DNA from: Gossypium raimondii
Taxonomy: Eukaryota > Streptophyta > Magnoliopsida > Malvales > Malvaceae
Length of the DNA stretch: 64,000 bases
Direction of reading: 5' to 3'
Assembly (NCBI RefSeq): GCF_025698545.1
Contig: NC_068575.1
Coordinates: 60,893,980 to 60,957,979, forward strand
Part shown: one piece after another, positions 37,116 to 48,445 of the stretch
Position numbering within the stretch: position 1 is the first letter of the stretch
How the letters are laid out: every line of letters starts with the position of its first letter
Translations under genes and position numbers: made by a program
Notes under the pieces: model-generated
What the model was told of the DNA's origin: nothing
Databases searched by the model: none
What the model saw: only the letters and a program-made list of their open reading frames with translations

Positions 37116-38493
37116 TATTGCTTTTATTAGTGTATATGGTACTGTTAAATTTGTTCCATTTTAGCTTTGAGACGCATCATTTTATAGAATAAACCTAAAG
37201 CTTTTTAGAACCATTACGATGGACATTAGAGCTTAATCATAATATAATAATGATTTTTTTTTCAAACAAGGTTACAAGTACAACTCTTTCTATTTTTTTC
37301 TATTATGAACAAACAAATAGGACCTAGAGAAATAAAAAAGAATTATTGAGGTAAAACAATGACAACGATTACCAAGGCCTAAAACAAGGGAGTAGAGAAT
37401 TTCAAGAAATGCTGGCTCTAATATAAAACCCCCAAAAATTATAGACTGTATTACTAAGAATCGTAATATATAGATTATATTTAAAAAAGTGAATTTTATA
37501 ATAAATTTTATCATTTTAAATTAAATCATAATAAAATAACATGTTTACTCTCTTTCTTTTCCGAATTTTGTTCTAATTTGACTTGTGCTGTTATGCAGCG
37601 AGATGCACTGCGTTATATTCGTTTTCATTTCTTTCTTCTTTCTTTTTTTGTGCCTTCTAATAAATTTATGTTTCAAAAAAACAGTTTGATATCAATTTAA
37701 GGGTTTTTTTTTTTAAATCTAGCTGTCTATCTCTCCTTGTTGTCCCATTTGTTCAGTTCCCTTGGTGTTTATGAGTTCTGTATTTTTTTTTTTTTTTTTG
37801 CCGACTGGTGTTTATGAGTTAATTCAAGGAGCTTTTAGTTAGTTGTAAATGGATTTTCAAAAGGCTTTTAAAATTTATGGATAATTTTACCTTTTAGTAA
37901 TACACTTTTGTACTACGAGTCAAATTGAATTTTATCATTTTTGCTCAAAAAATAGATAAATTGATCCCTATACATTATATCAAAAAAACAAAATGATCTT
38001 ACTGTTAAATATTCCATCCATTTTTACTCTTAAGAACTAATCATTATACGTCAAAATGAGATACACGTGACATACCACATGTAATTGTTTGATTATTTCG
38101 TTAGCTATGTCAGTTTTCAATAGTAAAAAAGAGAATTTTTACAGAAATGATCGATTTGTTCTTTAATCTAACATACAGGGACTAATTTGTTTATTTTTTT
38201 AGTAAAAAGAGCAAAATCTAATCTAACTCGTAATAAAAAGGCCTCCACGGTACTTTTACCCTTTTTTTTACAGCGGTTGAAAACAAAATTGTGTGTGCAT
38301 CATGAAAGGCATTGGTCATTTCCCAACGGCTAAAGATGGAGGATAATGTGAATATAAGTCGACAGATAAAATTTCAGGTTTACCTCAAATGAACTGAAGG
38401 CCATGTACATTTTTGTACAAATGTGATTAGCCACTCTTGTTATCAAGAAGACTTATCCGTATGCCAAGATTTGTCCATCAGCTGCCCACTTCC
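37116..38493. other. Intergenic region with a MITE copy, downstream of HSFA1
   Basis: AT-rich DNA with poly-T tracts and the second MITE copy (37880-38262). The final 100-200 bases are probably HSFA1 3' UTR. No gene is seen. Confidence 0.5.
37880..38262. repeat. MITE-like inverted-repeat element, copy 2
   Basis: The left arm has GATAATTTTACCTTTTAGTA, CTACGAGTCAAATTGAATTT and ATAGATAAATTGATCCCTAT. The right arm has CAGGGACTAATTTGTTTATT, ACTCGTAATAAAAAGGCC and GGTACTTTTACCC as the approximate inverse. It shares its arms and central ACATACCACATG-like block with the element at 35203-35558 and keeps longer outer ends. Confidence 0.65.
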
Positions 38494-41400
38494 CTAGCTT
38501 TTATCATCCATTGAGATTGATTCAATATCCTCTGGCACTGGACCTTGCACAATAAGGTCATCCCAGAAACTAGAACTATCCAGTAAGGCATCTATGTCGG
38601 GATCAGGAGTAATGTCATCAAGTTCTAAGGAAACCAAACAAATGGGATCAATAAATCCCCCATTCCCAGTTTCAGACTCCATGCAGTCTTCGGTGGGGAT
38701 ATCAACAACGCTTTCTGGGACCATTTCTGGTATTTGAGAAAGTTCAGGCATAATTGTATTTGTTTGAGGAATGGAAATGGATGGGACCTTTTCTCCTCCA
38801 ACCAGTGCACTCGAATTGGTAGATTGTGTTGTTGTAATCTTTTCAGAAGATGTTGTACATGGGGAAGATTGAATCTCAGATATGGCACTTGAGGGGCGAT
38901 CCACAGAGATCCCTGAAGTTGGTGGGACCTCTTGAAGAGTCACTCCTGATGCATGGCTTGAAGATTTCCCACCATCCAATCCAGTAGATGATGACAAACC
39001 ATCACCAACCAGGAAATTATCATGATAGTTGTTAATGGAGTCAAGCCTGGTAGAAGTATCCCCTTTTACGATCTGCCTGAGCATTGCTTTAGCATCATTT
39101 GTCAAAGGCTGATATTTAACAATCTGTCCATCAGAGGCAGCAGAATGCTCATTATCAACAATACCATCCTGTTTTAGTCTCCTTTTCTTGTTGGCTTCGG
39201 TTATGTGCCTATTGCTCTCATTTTTCTGCTGCATAAATTGAGCCAAAAATCCAGGGCTCTGGACAGCCTTCGCCAAGAATGACATCATCTGCAGCTGCCA
39301 CTGCTCCATCCCATGAAGTCGTTGTGCCATGGTTTGCATTTGGTTATCTGTAGACTGTTGCTGCTGCCTCAACCTAACAAGTTCCTGCATAAGCACATTC
39401 TTGTCCCTCTTAAGCCTCTCAACCTCTTCCTCAAGCCCAAATTCCCCAACCTCAACACAAGCACCCCCAGCTGAACTCTGTCCATGTGCTTGCTGTGCCT
39501 GCTGATGACCATGGCCCTGGGCAGGCTTTCGGCGGCTAATGTTTAGAAGCAGGTCTTTCTGGCCTCTTAAAAATCCCTCATTTGCGAATTCCCATCGGTC
39601 TGAATCAACCTTCCGGAAACCCTACCAAAACACAGGCAAGAAAAGAAAATATGCGGGGAAAACGAAAACAGATCACTCAGCAGAATTGTTACTGACAAAA
39701 TACAATAAATTATGTAAATATGACAGTCCAAAGCAAATTATGCAAAAGAAGTTAATAAGTACAGACATAAAACATCCATCTGTTAAAAGCATTATAATCA
39801 CTGGTAGGATGAACAGCTATTTCATACACGATAGGAACTAGTTTAAATAATCCCAAGGCAAACCTTATCAGGAAACCTCTTACACTGGTCTAACCTCAAA
39901 AGAAGGTAAAGAGTAACAAATAAGAGCTCAAACTGCGCTCAGAAATTTGATTCAATTACAGTACTAGTGTAGGGATTATATAGGCAAGCACAAGTAGGAG
40001 GTGGCAGCTTGAGTCAACTAATTCAACCACATTGAAAAACAAATGAGCAAGCCTTCCTAAACGTCACTTGAAATTTAATTTTAAGATAAGGTTCTAACAT
40101 TACTATGACTACCAAATTTGAAATTTCAATTTTTACTGACAGCTGAAGAAATAAGGAAAATCACACATCTTCCAAGGCAATTCTAGTTGCGGAAGAACAA
40201 TAGATCCATGTTATGCAAAACATAAACTTTGCAGAAGGCAAATAAATACAGTACTGCGAAAACTAATACAAAGGCCACTGTGGCTGGAAACTGGATTCAA
40301 AGGAACCTCAAGAAACAGTCCAAACATGTTTACACAATAACACTAAGAAGTGCCTAAACTCGGTACAAAGAAATTCACAAACAATTAGAAGAAAAGCTTT
40401 CCAAGTCCATGTATGATTTTATTCTCCCTTAAAATGCTAAAGCTTTCAAGGCAAAGCCACATCAGACGAAAGCATAATTAGTCTCAGAGCAGCTGCAGAT
40501 AGTTCGCCTCAATTTCCCAGTAACAGATGAAGTATTAGACAATTAATACCATTTTATGTAAACTTTAACCTGTATCTTTTAAGTTAAAAAAGTATTTCGC
40601 AGAGACATTTACTTCTCAGTTGTTGCTGGTTTCCTATCACCGTTATCCCAAAATGGCTGAACCCTCAATCAACGCCAGTATTCCATTATTATTTTTAAAG
40701 GTACATGTATTTGATGCGGACCTATATCGTGAACATCCTAAAATATTTTTAAAGACATTAACTAATAAACAAGCTTACCTGAATACATGCGGCTATAATG
40801 TTAAGCAATATTTAATGAAGAAAGTGATGGCGTGCAACAGCTAACCTACAAAGATGCCAAAGTAACATATATCCCCACTCCAAAGGAAACCTGTGCAGTA
40901 TCATGCGATAAACAAAATGCAACACCCACAGTTCTAAGATGCCAAAGTAATATACATCCCATTCCCTAGCAAATCTGTGGAGGAGCATGGATAAACTACA
41001 ATAAAATCCAAACAATACCATAAGATTCATTTAACAATGAGAAGAAACAATTCTCAAACTACAGTTTAAAAGCACCAATATTCTTGTTTTCCAACAAAGA
41101 TACAATCTGCTCAAAAGTAGCTCTTGCATAATAAGAAAATATAGAACATATAATCCATTTCAATAATCTGAATTCCGAATCTCATATTTATGGAATGAAA
41201 AACCAATATCAAACACCTAGGATCATGCATGAGCAGAATAGGGTATATATTTATGATGTACATATATATAAAATAGAGGAATTTGAATATTACATGCAAC
41301 ATACATAAATAAAAATAAAAATACAGTTTGAGAACTGCATTTATAGCAGAAAAAAAAAATACACAAACATCTAACTTATTCCGCAGTTTTTCCACTTTCT

Positions 41401-42554
41401 TAAGAGTGGTATGGCACAATGATTTATTAAAAGGAAATTCAACTCCGATCTTAGAATAATGAAGTATGTGTTTTTGCAAGTCAATTGTTAGCCTCAGTCT
41501 CACAAGACAAACACTGTCAAATTTTGTGATGGATTATCAGGATATGAACTGGATGATTATCTTGGTCACACATTCATATGCACCCCTCAGTTACTCACCA
41601 CATCTAATATTAAGTGTCCTTCAAAAATGTGTAAACTAGCGACAACAAACAAATACAAATAACAGTAACTATCCTTTGATAACCTTTGTGACGACGTCAT
41701 GATCAACATTTGACCTGCTATCTTTCCGAACTTCCCCTTTTCTACTCCATTTAGTCGCTGAGAAAATTCAGGAGGAAGCACAATTAAAACTTCAAATCAC
41801 ACAAACCATGACTAGGGAGAAAATGGAACAAAGCCATCAAGTCCCCAGTATCAACATAACATTTAGTTTAGATAGGGCCCTTATCAAAACCAAAGCAACT
41901 AAAGCCTAACCCAGAACACAGATTTGCTGCCACCAATACAATTATATACTCCTGAACATGTTCCTATAAATTTAGCTTCACATGGACGATTTCTCAAACT
42001 TATCCTCTATGGTTTTTGTTTTCCTGAATCTTCTCAGCAACCATAAATGGATTTTATTTAAGCTGATCACTTCCAGGACAATTAAATCTATTCAGAACAA
42101 TCCTAATAATCAAGTAAATCAAAAAGAAATTAGCACATCCATTTGTTTTTTTCCTAATTAAGGCTTTGAAACACTAACTGCAGTAACCATATATGTTAAA
42201 ATAATAAAGCAAAAGGTTTAAAAAAATGAAAAAAGGACGTACATAGGTATTCAGTTGCCTGACGAAGCTGGAGAAGTTGTTGTGCTTGAAATACTTGGGC
42301 AAAACATCCCGTGCGAACTCCGGGGGGTTCCAAACAATGAAACTGTTATTGGCTGAGCTCCAAGAAACGACGGCATCGGTGGCGGGATCATCCACCATAT
42401 CGTAAGTCTTGCTCAAGAAAGGCGGTGGCGCGTTCGCACTCTGCACCACGACTGGCTTCGGCTTTGGTTGAGGTTGTGATGCCGTTTGAGCTCCTCCGGT
42501 GCTAGTCGATGCATCATCTTTTTGGATATTACTACTGCTATTCACTCCATCCAT
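38494..42554 (-). CDS. HSFA1: Heat shock transcription factor, class A1
   Basis: This is a master activator of the heat-shock response. Class A1 factors trimerise, bind heat-shock elements and switch on HSFA2, DREB2A and chaperone genes. Two exons (42554-42243, 39621-38494) give 479 aa, and a 2.6-kb intron splits the DNA-binding domain between NTY and GFRKVD, the position conserved in plant HSFs. The DNA-binding domain spans about 42-136 ([20 protein letters not shown] to [14 protein letters not shown]). A Gln-rich HR-A/B coiled coil with the longer class A spacing spans about 160-235. KKRRLK (249-254) is a likely nuclear signal. The C-terminal AHA activation motif is [11 protein letters not shown] (about 453-463). 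The length fits HSFA1b/A1d; I cannot choose the paralogue. The coding region is intact. Confidence 0.93.
40851..40996. repeat. Diverged tandem duplication inside the HSFA1 intron
   Basis: Two units of about 60 bases begin AAGATGCCAAAGTAA at 40851 and 40936, a period of 85. Both run through an ATATCCC/ACATCCC block to a shared ATAAAC end. They differ by scattered substitutions. Confidence 0.75.
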
Positions 42555-45500
42555 TTCACTTCACTGATTCTCAAAACCAAAAAAAAAAGAGAAAAACAAA
42601 AAGAAAAGAAGAAAGGTTTTAGGGTATTGAGGGTTTAAGGGTATTTTGCGCCATCGGAGAGTCGCGGATTTTTGGGGATTTGGAAATTGTAAAAGAGAAT
42701 GTGTGTGCGAGAGCGAAAGAGAGTGGTGACTGGTAACAGCTGAGAAACCGACAGGTGGCCGGTTTCGGGCAAGGGACAGGGTAGGGTTTTAAGGGAGAGA
42801 ATTAGAATATGATGTGGGGAAACCGGCAGTAGGCTGTTTCCATACTTCGGCTTTTAGGAGGGCGTGGGTTCTTTTTGCTTTTTCACTTTTTTGGACAACG
42901 ATGATAACGAATTAATTTTTTACCTTAAATTTGATCACTTAGTACTCGTATCTGGTAATTAAATTTATTTTAGATTTTTAAATTTAAAAAATATAAAAGG
43001 TTAATTATAGTTTCACATTATCATTTAAAAATTAAAATTTTATATAAATGTTTGGATAAATTGTATGGCGAGTCACTTTAAAATGGTATTGTTCCTATTT
43101 CGATTAGTTTAATCTTTTAATTAATTTAATTACTCTAATTAAAATAACTATTCGAATTAATTACTCTCAATTAAAAATTCACTAATCCATTAACGGATTA
43201 TTAACATGACATTTTTAACTTTTAACTAAAACTACTATAATTAATTTAGAACATTTTTTCTTATTTATTTGCAACATAAAAGCAACCTAATTATTTTCTT
43301 ATTGCCTCACGTGATTAATGGATTTTTAGAGCATTGCTCATTCTTATCTTCTTGCTGACAATCGTCACTATACCTTCTATCTTTGGTGGAAGATCATCAA
43401 ATTTCATTGGTCAATGAAGTATTTTCTAGTGCCTCGATCTTCCATTGATTGGGTTAGTACATATCACTTCTATATTTTGCTGTACTTAGATTTTCCTGAA
43501 ATTTTCTGAGGCTAAAACAGTATTGCATTGGAAAATAAAAGTCAAAGGAGGATCTGGATATTGGTGTATTTCTTAGCAACTAGTGTTGCTTCTGTTCTTG
43601 CACCTCTAATCGATTTCAGATACTATACAATACCTTTCTACATTTTCATGCTTCATTCCAATATTAATGACAGTCGAAGAAGTTAGCTTCTAATGGGTAA
43701 TCTCTGTAATTCTTTCAGTTACTCTGTGTTATATAAACAAATTCTCAGTGTTGATATTTTTTTCGAATTTCCTCGCAAACAATTAGTTTCAATGAATAAA
43801 AAATTTATTCTTTTAATAATTGATAGGAAAATTATTTTATAAATGGGAAGTAAAAACATGTATTTTCACGCGGTTCAAATATAAATATGTAAGGCTAAAT
43901 GTGGAAAAGGGTCAGATATTTCAAAATTGTTATATAATGACTTAATTTTTAAAAATGCTTAAATAAGGATTTTCACCTACTTCAACTTAATTTAGAATAA
44001 AACATATGTTAGTTGAATTAGATATTACTTGAAAAAATAGAAAAAAAATGAATTGAAACTTGATATATAACATTTTAAAAGTCTTTATTTGAGCACTTTA
44101 AACCATTTTTGACCTTTATTTGACTATTTTAAAAGGTTTGGCCTTCGCTTGAACACTTTTATAAATTTTATGCCCTATGTAACCATTTTGATATGTTTGA
44201 ACCTTATGTGATTAACCCTTAAAAGGTTAGACCTCAATTTGAGCATTTAGTCTAATTATAAATACATATGATAATTATAAGCATAATAACCTTTTTAGCC
44301 CTTCAACTTTACAAATAAAGTCATTTTAGCTCTCCATTTAAATTTTCGCCTCTTTTAGCTATTAATTTATATTTTTTGTCAATTCACCCAAAATAGATGA
44401 AAAACTTAACGTTTGTTAACTTTGTTGATGTGACATGTATATAAATTTCCATGTAGTTGATACATCAAGATGTAATTAATTTTAAAATTTTTAAATATTT
44501 AAAACATTTTTATACTTTTAAATAAATTTAAAAATATTTTTTATAACTTTTAGATTTGTACACTACAATGATTTTTATACCAAAAGATCAAAGGCTAAAT
44601 TTATTATTATACATTTTCTATGTATTGGACAACACAATTTAAATGGGCTTAATTATTATTATTATTTTTAAATTTGGTAATAAGGTTTTTTAACCCTTTA
44701 GCTTATTAGTTTTAACAATTTTAATTTACCTTTAATAAAATAGTAGGGTCAAACCGAGTAAATGTGTAAAGATTATGGGTTAAATTTATTATTGTACCTT
44801 ATATATAAAACCCAAAACATACATTTAACTGTGCAATTTTAACAAATGAGTTATTTTGCTCACTCATCTAATAGGCATGAGCTAATTTATCTATTTTTAA
44901 ATAGAGGATTAAAACGAAATTCTAAGTGTAAAATAAAAATTTTGTGGTACTTTTATTCGATTATAAAATACCGACGTAATAAATTGTATAATATATTGTA
45001 ATTTGTATCACGCAAAATATTACGAGACATGTAATTGTAATGATATAATGTTTTTCAATAATCCTAAAACTATTAGGAGGAATTTTTGCTGTTACAAAAA
45101 AAATAAAATTACGTAGGTCATAATAGAATTGTGTGTTACAAAGTAATATTATTATATGTAATAAATATTTGTGTGATAATATAAATATTCGAGAATTGTT
45201 GTAGTACAAAATATATAAAACAAGTGATACAAATTATATAATTGAATAATATATATTGTAATTTGTGTTAAATAAAATATTTTATAGTATATAATAAAAT
45301 AATATTTTTGTAACTTTTGAAAATGTCCGTTTAATTTGTCGGAAAAAATTGTCCGTTTATTACAGAGAGTGGGACAATAATGTTGTAATAAAAATGAACG
45401 AACCAGGTTTTAAGTTTGGACATTGGAGTGAGTGAGAGCATGACCGTCCAACCTTAAATGATTGCGATGCTGATTTGCTTGTCTGTCTCCAAATGGCCCA

Positions 45501-47760
45501 ATCCATTCAAACCCCACCATTCTTTACCTCTCCCAATTCAGAAATAATAATAACAATAATTCAACACCCATCATTGTAAAACATTACCCTTTTTAATTTA
45601 TTTTTAGGTAAAGTACTGTTAATGTCATTAAAGTATGGATAATTTTATATTTTAGTCACTAATTTTAAAAAATTAAAAGATGATTATTAAATTGTTTAAA
45701 TTTTTTTATTTAAATTATTAAAACTGTTTGAAAGTTTTTATTTGAGTCATTGTGTTGTTAAGTTTTTTTTTTCTTTTTAAAGCTTTACTAGTAAATTCAA
45801 CCGATGATTCAATGATCGATGTAGTGAATTGGTAACCATCGACGAATAAAAGAATATACTTTAGATTCAAGTTGATTTAACGGTTAATGTTGGAGATTAG
45901 AAAAGAAAGTTATTTGAATTTTGATTCTCAGGTTCATGACGTTCAAAATTGTTTCATAAACAAATTTAAGGTGTAGACGGTGCGAACAAATAAAGTCATA
46001 TAACAGTGATTTTAACAGTTAGTTAAGTTACAAATAATTCAGGGACCATTTAGTAACATTTTTAAGTCGAATGATCAAAACGTAAATTTATTAATAATTT
46101 AATGTCTTTAAATATAATTTACCCTTTCTTTGATCATTAATTTATCTTCTTCCCATCATTTCTGAAATAGGAAAATTCGGTAGCGTTGGGCACACGATAA
46201 CATATCATAATCCTTTTTTATTTTGATATTTTATATTTCAATTTTGGTGTAATTACTTTTTAAACAAGTTTTGTGGAATTAACACGAAAGAGAATATAAA
46301 ATTGTTCCAAGTATTTCTTTTAAATAAGTCTTCTAATTAAAATGATTATTTTTGACGAGATTGTTACGTATCAAAATCTATTATTAACAACATTTACCGA
46401 TGAGGCCTCGATTTGGTGGTTAAGATAGAAACTTTAGATCATTAAGTATTCAATTGAGTACCATCATTTGTAATTGTTATATATAAGTATTTAATCTCAC
46501 AATATGTATGATTTTTTGGCTCATCATTTACAGTATTTTATATTAATTTAATTTTACATTATAACTCGATAAATACTTGTATTATATTTTGTGAATTTAA
46601 AATGCCTGATGCCAATAGCTTACTTAAATTGCAACTCAAATAGCTATTGCTTTTAGGACATTGACTAAATTACATATATGACTAAATCTTTAATCAATGT
46701 TTGTGTTTACTCCAAAAACCTAATTATTATTTGCCCCTCTAATAGTACCAGAGTGGTCATGGCAGTTGGCTTAGAGCCTCTACCATTAAAAAAGGGTTAA
46801 TATTATTTATTTAAAGTGGCTAATGTAATAATTATCTTTAAATGCTTTGATTTAGTGATGCCTTTTAGAAGGGGAAGGACAAGTGTATGAGTGAGTATAT
46901 GGGTCATTTTTATAAATAAAAAAAAGTTAATTTCTTAAAAATCCTTAAACTCTACGTTTTAAAAAAATAAATTTTAAATTATTTTATAGTTAAATAAACG
47001 TCTATTGAGCTCTTGATTTTATATGAAAAAAATTATTTTGAACTTCAGGTTCTTAATTTATCGTTGATGTAATAGAAATTCTATATACTTTTAACATTGG
47101 CATAAAATTTAAAAGAGTGATTAAACTATTCTCATCATATTCACATTAGTATAAAATGAAAATTAGTTTAAAATTCAAAATGTTTTTACTTTAATATTAA
47201 AATAAAAGGCTTTTATGGGTAAAAATTATATATTAAGGGGCCTATTTAACTACAAAAATAACATAAGGACTTGTTTAAACAAGGTATAATAGTTTAAGGG
47301 CTTTTGAAATATATTAGCCAAAAAAGAAAAAGTGGGCGAGGATCATAATTGTTAAATGAATATTTGGTCCGTGTAACACACGTGCTATGGAGAGTGTTTG
47401 ACTTAAGGATATTTTATACTGTCATCATTGTCAGGAGTTTTTGGTGCGGGAATCAATTATAAGCAGTTAATCTCAGTTTAAACTAAAATTAAGTAATTAA
47501 CCATGGTTTAACTTAATTAAGTTAACAAGCCCCCTCTCATTATTTTTTTATTGTTGGGTTTCACTGTTACCCTCCCATCACCACTCATCAAGCCATTGAC
47601 AAAGAAAGAATCAAATATGCTTTTAATTTCTACAAAGACATCTCATTTGTTGCTTTATTGTTTCACTGTTCATACATAAAAAACCAAACTAAAAAGCAAA
47701 CAAAAAGGGTCCATTTTTTTTATTTATTTATATCCCTTTAGGCTACTACTTCATGCCTTA
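42555..47760. other. Long intergenic region between HSFA1 and TPS5
   Basis: The first 200-300 bases, less AT-rich and purine-rich, are the HSFA1 leader and promoter. After 42900 the DNA is very AT-rich. It contains degenerate repeats of a CTTTATTTGAGCACTTT-type unit at about 44080-44250, an inverted-repeat element at 45605-46124 and short microsatellite-like runs. No gene was found on either strand. Confidence 0.5.
45605..46124. repeat. Inverted-repeat (MITE-like) element
   Basis: The left end TAGGTAAAGTACTGTTAATG continues with TCATTAAAGTATGGATAA. The right end, ATTAATAATTTAATGTCTTT then AAATATAATTTACCCT, is its approximate inverse. Internal arms carry TTTTAGTCACTAA and GAATGATCAAAACG as a matching pair. 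The smaller element at 13421-13610 shares the end motif. Confidence 0.55.
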
Positions 47761-47784
47761 GTCACAAAGAGAAAGGAACAGCGG

Positions 47785-47813
47785 CAACAGCGGCAACAGC
47801 AGCAGCAGCAAGA
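47785..47813. repeat. GGCAACA / GCA microsatellite in the TPS5 leader
   Basis: Short GCGGCAACA and CAGCAGCAG units lie in the presumed 5' UTR of TPS5. Length variation is likely. Confidence 0.5.
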
Positions 47814-47884
47814 GGAGAATCTCTTGTTCCTATTTCACTTCATTCTCTTTTTTCTTCTTTTTTTTTTCTCGTAACATTCTAAAG

Positions 47885-48374
47885 GTAAGCTTTTTTCTCC
47901 TTTTCTTCTTAACTGCAACAATTTTTTTTTTCTTTTTCACTCATCAAGAACCCTTTTTTTTTAAATGTTTTTGAAGTACCTGTTTTGATCAACTTTGTTA
48001 TGTGTTTTTAGTTGGTTTATGTAGGCTCAAGGTTAATTAGAATGCAGAGTTAAATTTGTTACTATAATTCAAAAGGCTTGTTAATAGGTACCCTGTTTTT
48101 TTTTTTTTTGGGGGGCCGCTGGGGATGGGGAGTAGATCAAAACCAGTGTCGGTTGCTACTAGCAAAATCGTTGTTTTTTTTTTAGAAGTGACAAAACCCA
48201 GTTTACCAAATTTGGAACTTGTTTGGTCTATTCATGTTTTGAGCATCAGTTGTCACTTTAGGCATTTCAAACTCGAAGGATATACGGGGTTGAATTCATA
48301 TGGCTTTTTGTTCCTGTTATTGGTTCTGATTGTATTTGTTACTGTGTTTTTTCTTTGAAGATTTTTTCAAACAG
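47885..48374 (+). other. Probable 5' UTR intron of TPS5
   Basis: A strong donor (AAAG|GTAAGC) at 47885 and an acceptor (TCAAACAG) ending at 48374 bracket a T-rich 490-base segment upstream of the start codon. After removal, the leader between 48375 and the start has no ATG. This is inference from splice consensus only; no transcript data. Confidence 0.5.
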
Positions 48375-48445
48375 TCGGTGGTGTTCTGCAATTATCGAAG
48401 GCAAAAGAGGGTGCTTATTTGTTTATTTATTTGCTGTTTCCTGTC

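Noticed and set aside
41111-41503. A 130-aa minus-strand frame in the HSFA1 intron
   Set aside because: It is rich in Phe, Tyr and Ile as expected from AT-rich DNA, has no recognisable motif, and lies inside an intron.
44961-45209. An 82-aa minus-strand frame in the HSFA1-TPS5 gap
   Set aside because: Ile/Tyr-rich low-complexity translation of AT-rich DNA, without a known motif or neighbours that support a gene.
48125-48358. A 77-aa frame just upstream of TPS5 as an upstream ORF or separate gene
   Set aside because: It lies wholly inside the probable 5' UTR intron (47885-48374) and resembles no protein I know.
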